DNA of 64,000 nucleotides from an uncultured Roseobacter sp. (GTDB lineage Bacteria; Pseudomonadota; Alphaproteobacteria; Rhodobacterales; Rhodobacteraceae). The stretch spans positions 1 to 64,000 of the forward strand of contig NZ_CANMNK010000006.1 of the NCBI RefSeq assembly GCF_947499265.1, read 5' to 3'. The notes under the pieces are model-generated. The model made no database searches. It had not been told where the DNA came from and worked only from the letters and a program-made list of their open reading frames with translations. Positions 62,814-64,000 of the stretch are shown here, piece after piece; within the stretch, counting starts at the first letter, position 1; each line of letters begins with the position of its first letter. The translations under genes and the position numbers were made by a program.

Positions 62814-63527
62814 ATGGGTAAATCCAGTCGATGCATTTACAGGTATGGCGACCTGATCAGATCCATGGTTGCGGCGCTGTTGATGGTCTTGATTTCCAGC
62901 GCGGCACCTGCTGGTGAGGTGTTTTCCACCTTTCCAAAGACCCCTGACACGGATCAGCGATACATCATTTACGTCCACGGACGCATCATCGAAACCGAAG
63001 GGGTCGACCCTGTATCGCCGCGGTTTGGACTGTATGCATACGGCGATATTGTTGCAGCTCTCGCCCGAACCGAGGCGCATGTCATTGCCCATTTGCGCGT
63101 AGGCGATACCGATCCGTTCCACTACTCCGATTTCCTGACCCAAGAGATCAACGCAATGATATCGCACGGCGTGCCAGCGCAAAACATCACCTTGGTTGGC
63201 TTCAGCAAAGGCGGATACATCACCTTGCTCACGGCGAAGCGGTTGCAAATCCCATCTTTGCGATACGTGGTGATGGCCGGATGCACATCAGGTGTTGTGG
63301 ATGGCCGTGATCGGCGGGCGGACGGCTTGCAGGGGTCAATCCTGTCAATGGTCGATGTGGCCGACGACCTGGGCTTTTCCTGCGCCCCGCTCTTTGCACG
63401 CAACCCGCAGCTTTCGCAGGCCGACGACATGACATTCCACGCAGGAACGGCGCATGGCTTTTTCTATCGCGCCGATCCAGCCTGGATTAATGAGGTCCTG
63501 TCCTGGTCAGAAGCTGGCGCAACGTAA
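62814..63527 (+). CDS. Secreted alpha/beta hydrolase
   Basis: About 237 residues. An N-terminal hydrophobic stretch (RSMVAALLMVLISSAAPAGE) acts as a signal peptide. The nucleophile elbow is GFSKGG; YVHGRIIETEG is the oxyanion region and GTAHGFFYR near the end supplies the His. The frame is open from 62739, but GGAG 8 bases before ATG 62814 favours that start. Substrate unknown. Confidence 0.78.
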   Translation: MGKSSRCIYRYGDLIRSMVAALLMVLISSAAPAGEVFSTFPKTPDTDQRYIIYVHGRIIETEGVDPVSPRFGLYAYGDIVAALARTEAHVIAHLRVGDTDPFHYSDFLTQEINAMISHGVPAQNITLVGFSKGGYITLLTAKRLQIPSLRYVVMAGCTSGVVDGRDRRADGLQGSILSMVDVADDLGFSCAPLFARNPQLSQADDMTFHAGTAHGFFYRADPAWINEVLSWSEAGAT

Positions 63528-63587
63528 ATCGGCGGGTGCCGCGCCGGCGAAACCAATGACATCAAAGCCCGAAAGGTTGTCTCGAAA

Positions 63588-64000
63588 ATGCTCTATTGCA
63601 CAGAAATGGGCTCCCAGCAGGGCGATCCGATCTTGTTTCTGCACGCAGGCAGCTTTTCGGGAACGATGTGGCAGCAGATTGCAGGCGGTCTGCCGGAGAT
63701 GCGCTGTCTGCTTCCCGATCTCCCCGGTCACGGATACTCCCGCAACATCGAACTCCAGACCCTTGCGCACGCCGCAGATACCGTTGCGGCACTGCTTTTT
63801 GAGAAACCACGGCACCGCCCGGTGCATCTCGTTGGGCTCTCTTTCGGGGGCTATGTCGGATTGATCTTGATGGCGCGGCATCCTCAGCTGATATCGCGGG
63901 CGATGCTTAGTGGCATTCACCTGGGCGCCATCCCGAACCCGCGGATGATGCAGCTCTTTGCGGGGGCCATTTCGCCGCTTATCCGGTTGAAATGGTTTCG
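63588..64000 (+). CDS. Alpha/beta hydrolase, 3' end cut by the window
   Basis: Open from ATG 63588 to the last base (137 codons visible). LFLHAGSFSGTMW carries the HxG oxyanion motif, LLPDLPGHGYS the strand-4 Asp turn, and VGLSFGGYVGL the nucleophile Ser. The typical pattern of lyase- or esterase-like alpha/beta hydrolases. The acid and His residues should lie beyond the window. It begins 60 bases after the preceding hydrolase. Confidence 0.82.
   Translation, partial: MLYCTEMGSQQGDPILFLHAGSFSGTMWQQIAGGLPEMRCLLPDLPGHGYSRNIELQTLAHAADTVAALLFEKPRHRPVHLVGLSFGGYVGLILMARHPQLISRAMLSGIHLGAIPNPRMMQLFAGAISPLIRLKWF

Overview
The window reads as a Roseobacter-type marine alphaproteobacterium (Rhodobacteraceae). 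The coding sequence is GC-rich and the genes typical of that group are present: a TRAP transporter, a BKACE/DUF849 enzyme, two CUT2 sugar ABC systems, an SMP-30 lactonase and single-residue-overlap operons. No rRNA, tRNA or CRISPR array was recognised.

Positions 1-15.1 kb are an accessory, decaying mobile region. It holds relics of a MobA/MobL relaxase, a VirD4/TraG-like coupling ATPase fused in frame to the start of EF-Tu, a broken serine recombinase joined to an internal piece of ParB, an orphan Phd/YefM antitoxin and a nearly bounded IS110/IS1111-type element. Between the relics lies an intact-looking phosphate-type ABC operon (4.2-7.6 kb), next to an AT-rich unknown gene flanked by AGCTAAAATAGCT dyads.

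Positions 15.8-23.5 kb form one operon: a type I secretion ABC protein with a Cys-less C39-like domain, an HlyD adaptor, a GNAT acetyltransferase, a 791-residue Ser/Thr-rich repeat protein, a 192-residue unknown and a small membrane protein. The acetyltransferase and the repeat protein share an N-terminal module, so the operon looks like a dedicated modification and export system.

Positions 23.5-32.5 kb carry a truncated PurC-like gene, rsgA, a berberine-bridge-type FAD oxidase divergent from an HxlR regulator, a threonine dehydratase with a DauR/YheO-like regulator, and an FAD/NAD(P)-binding protein.

Positions 32.6-40.9 kb carry a CUT2 ABC transporter with an SMP-30 lactonase, flanked by a GAF histidine kinase, a response regulator and a PAS-LuxR regulator. 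Positions 41.1-48.1 kb form a catabolic operon: BKACE, TRAP DctPQM, a fused alpha-beta 2-oxoacid dehydrogenase E1, RidA and an HpaI-type aldolase.

Positions 48.3-54.9 kb hold the strongest candidate for an undescribed system: a RiPP locus. It has a 104-residue precursor with an NHLP/Os1348-like leader, a radical SAM RiPP-maturation enzyme (Cx7CxxC), a divergent cyclase/AAA regulator and a beta-lactamase-fold lipoprotein nearby. Positions 55.3-58.4 kb encode a CUT2 importer with a LuxP-like binding protein behind a GTTACCGGTAAC operator. Positions 58.9-62.5 kb encode a binding protein, hybrid kinase and receiver set, followed by two alpha/beta hydrolases, the last cut by the window end.
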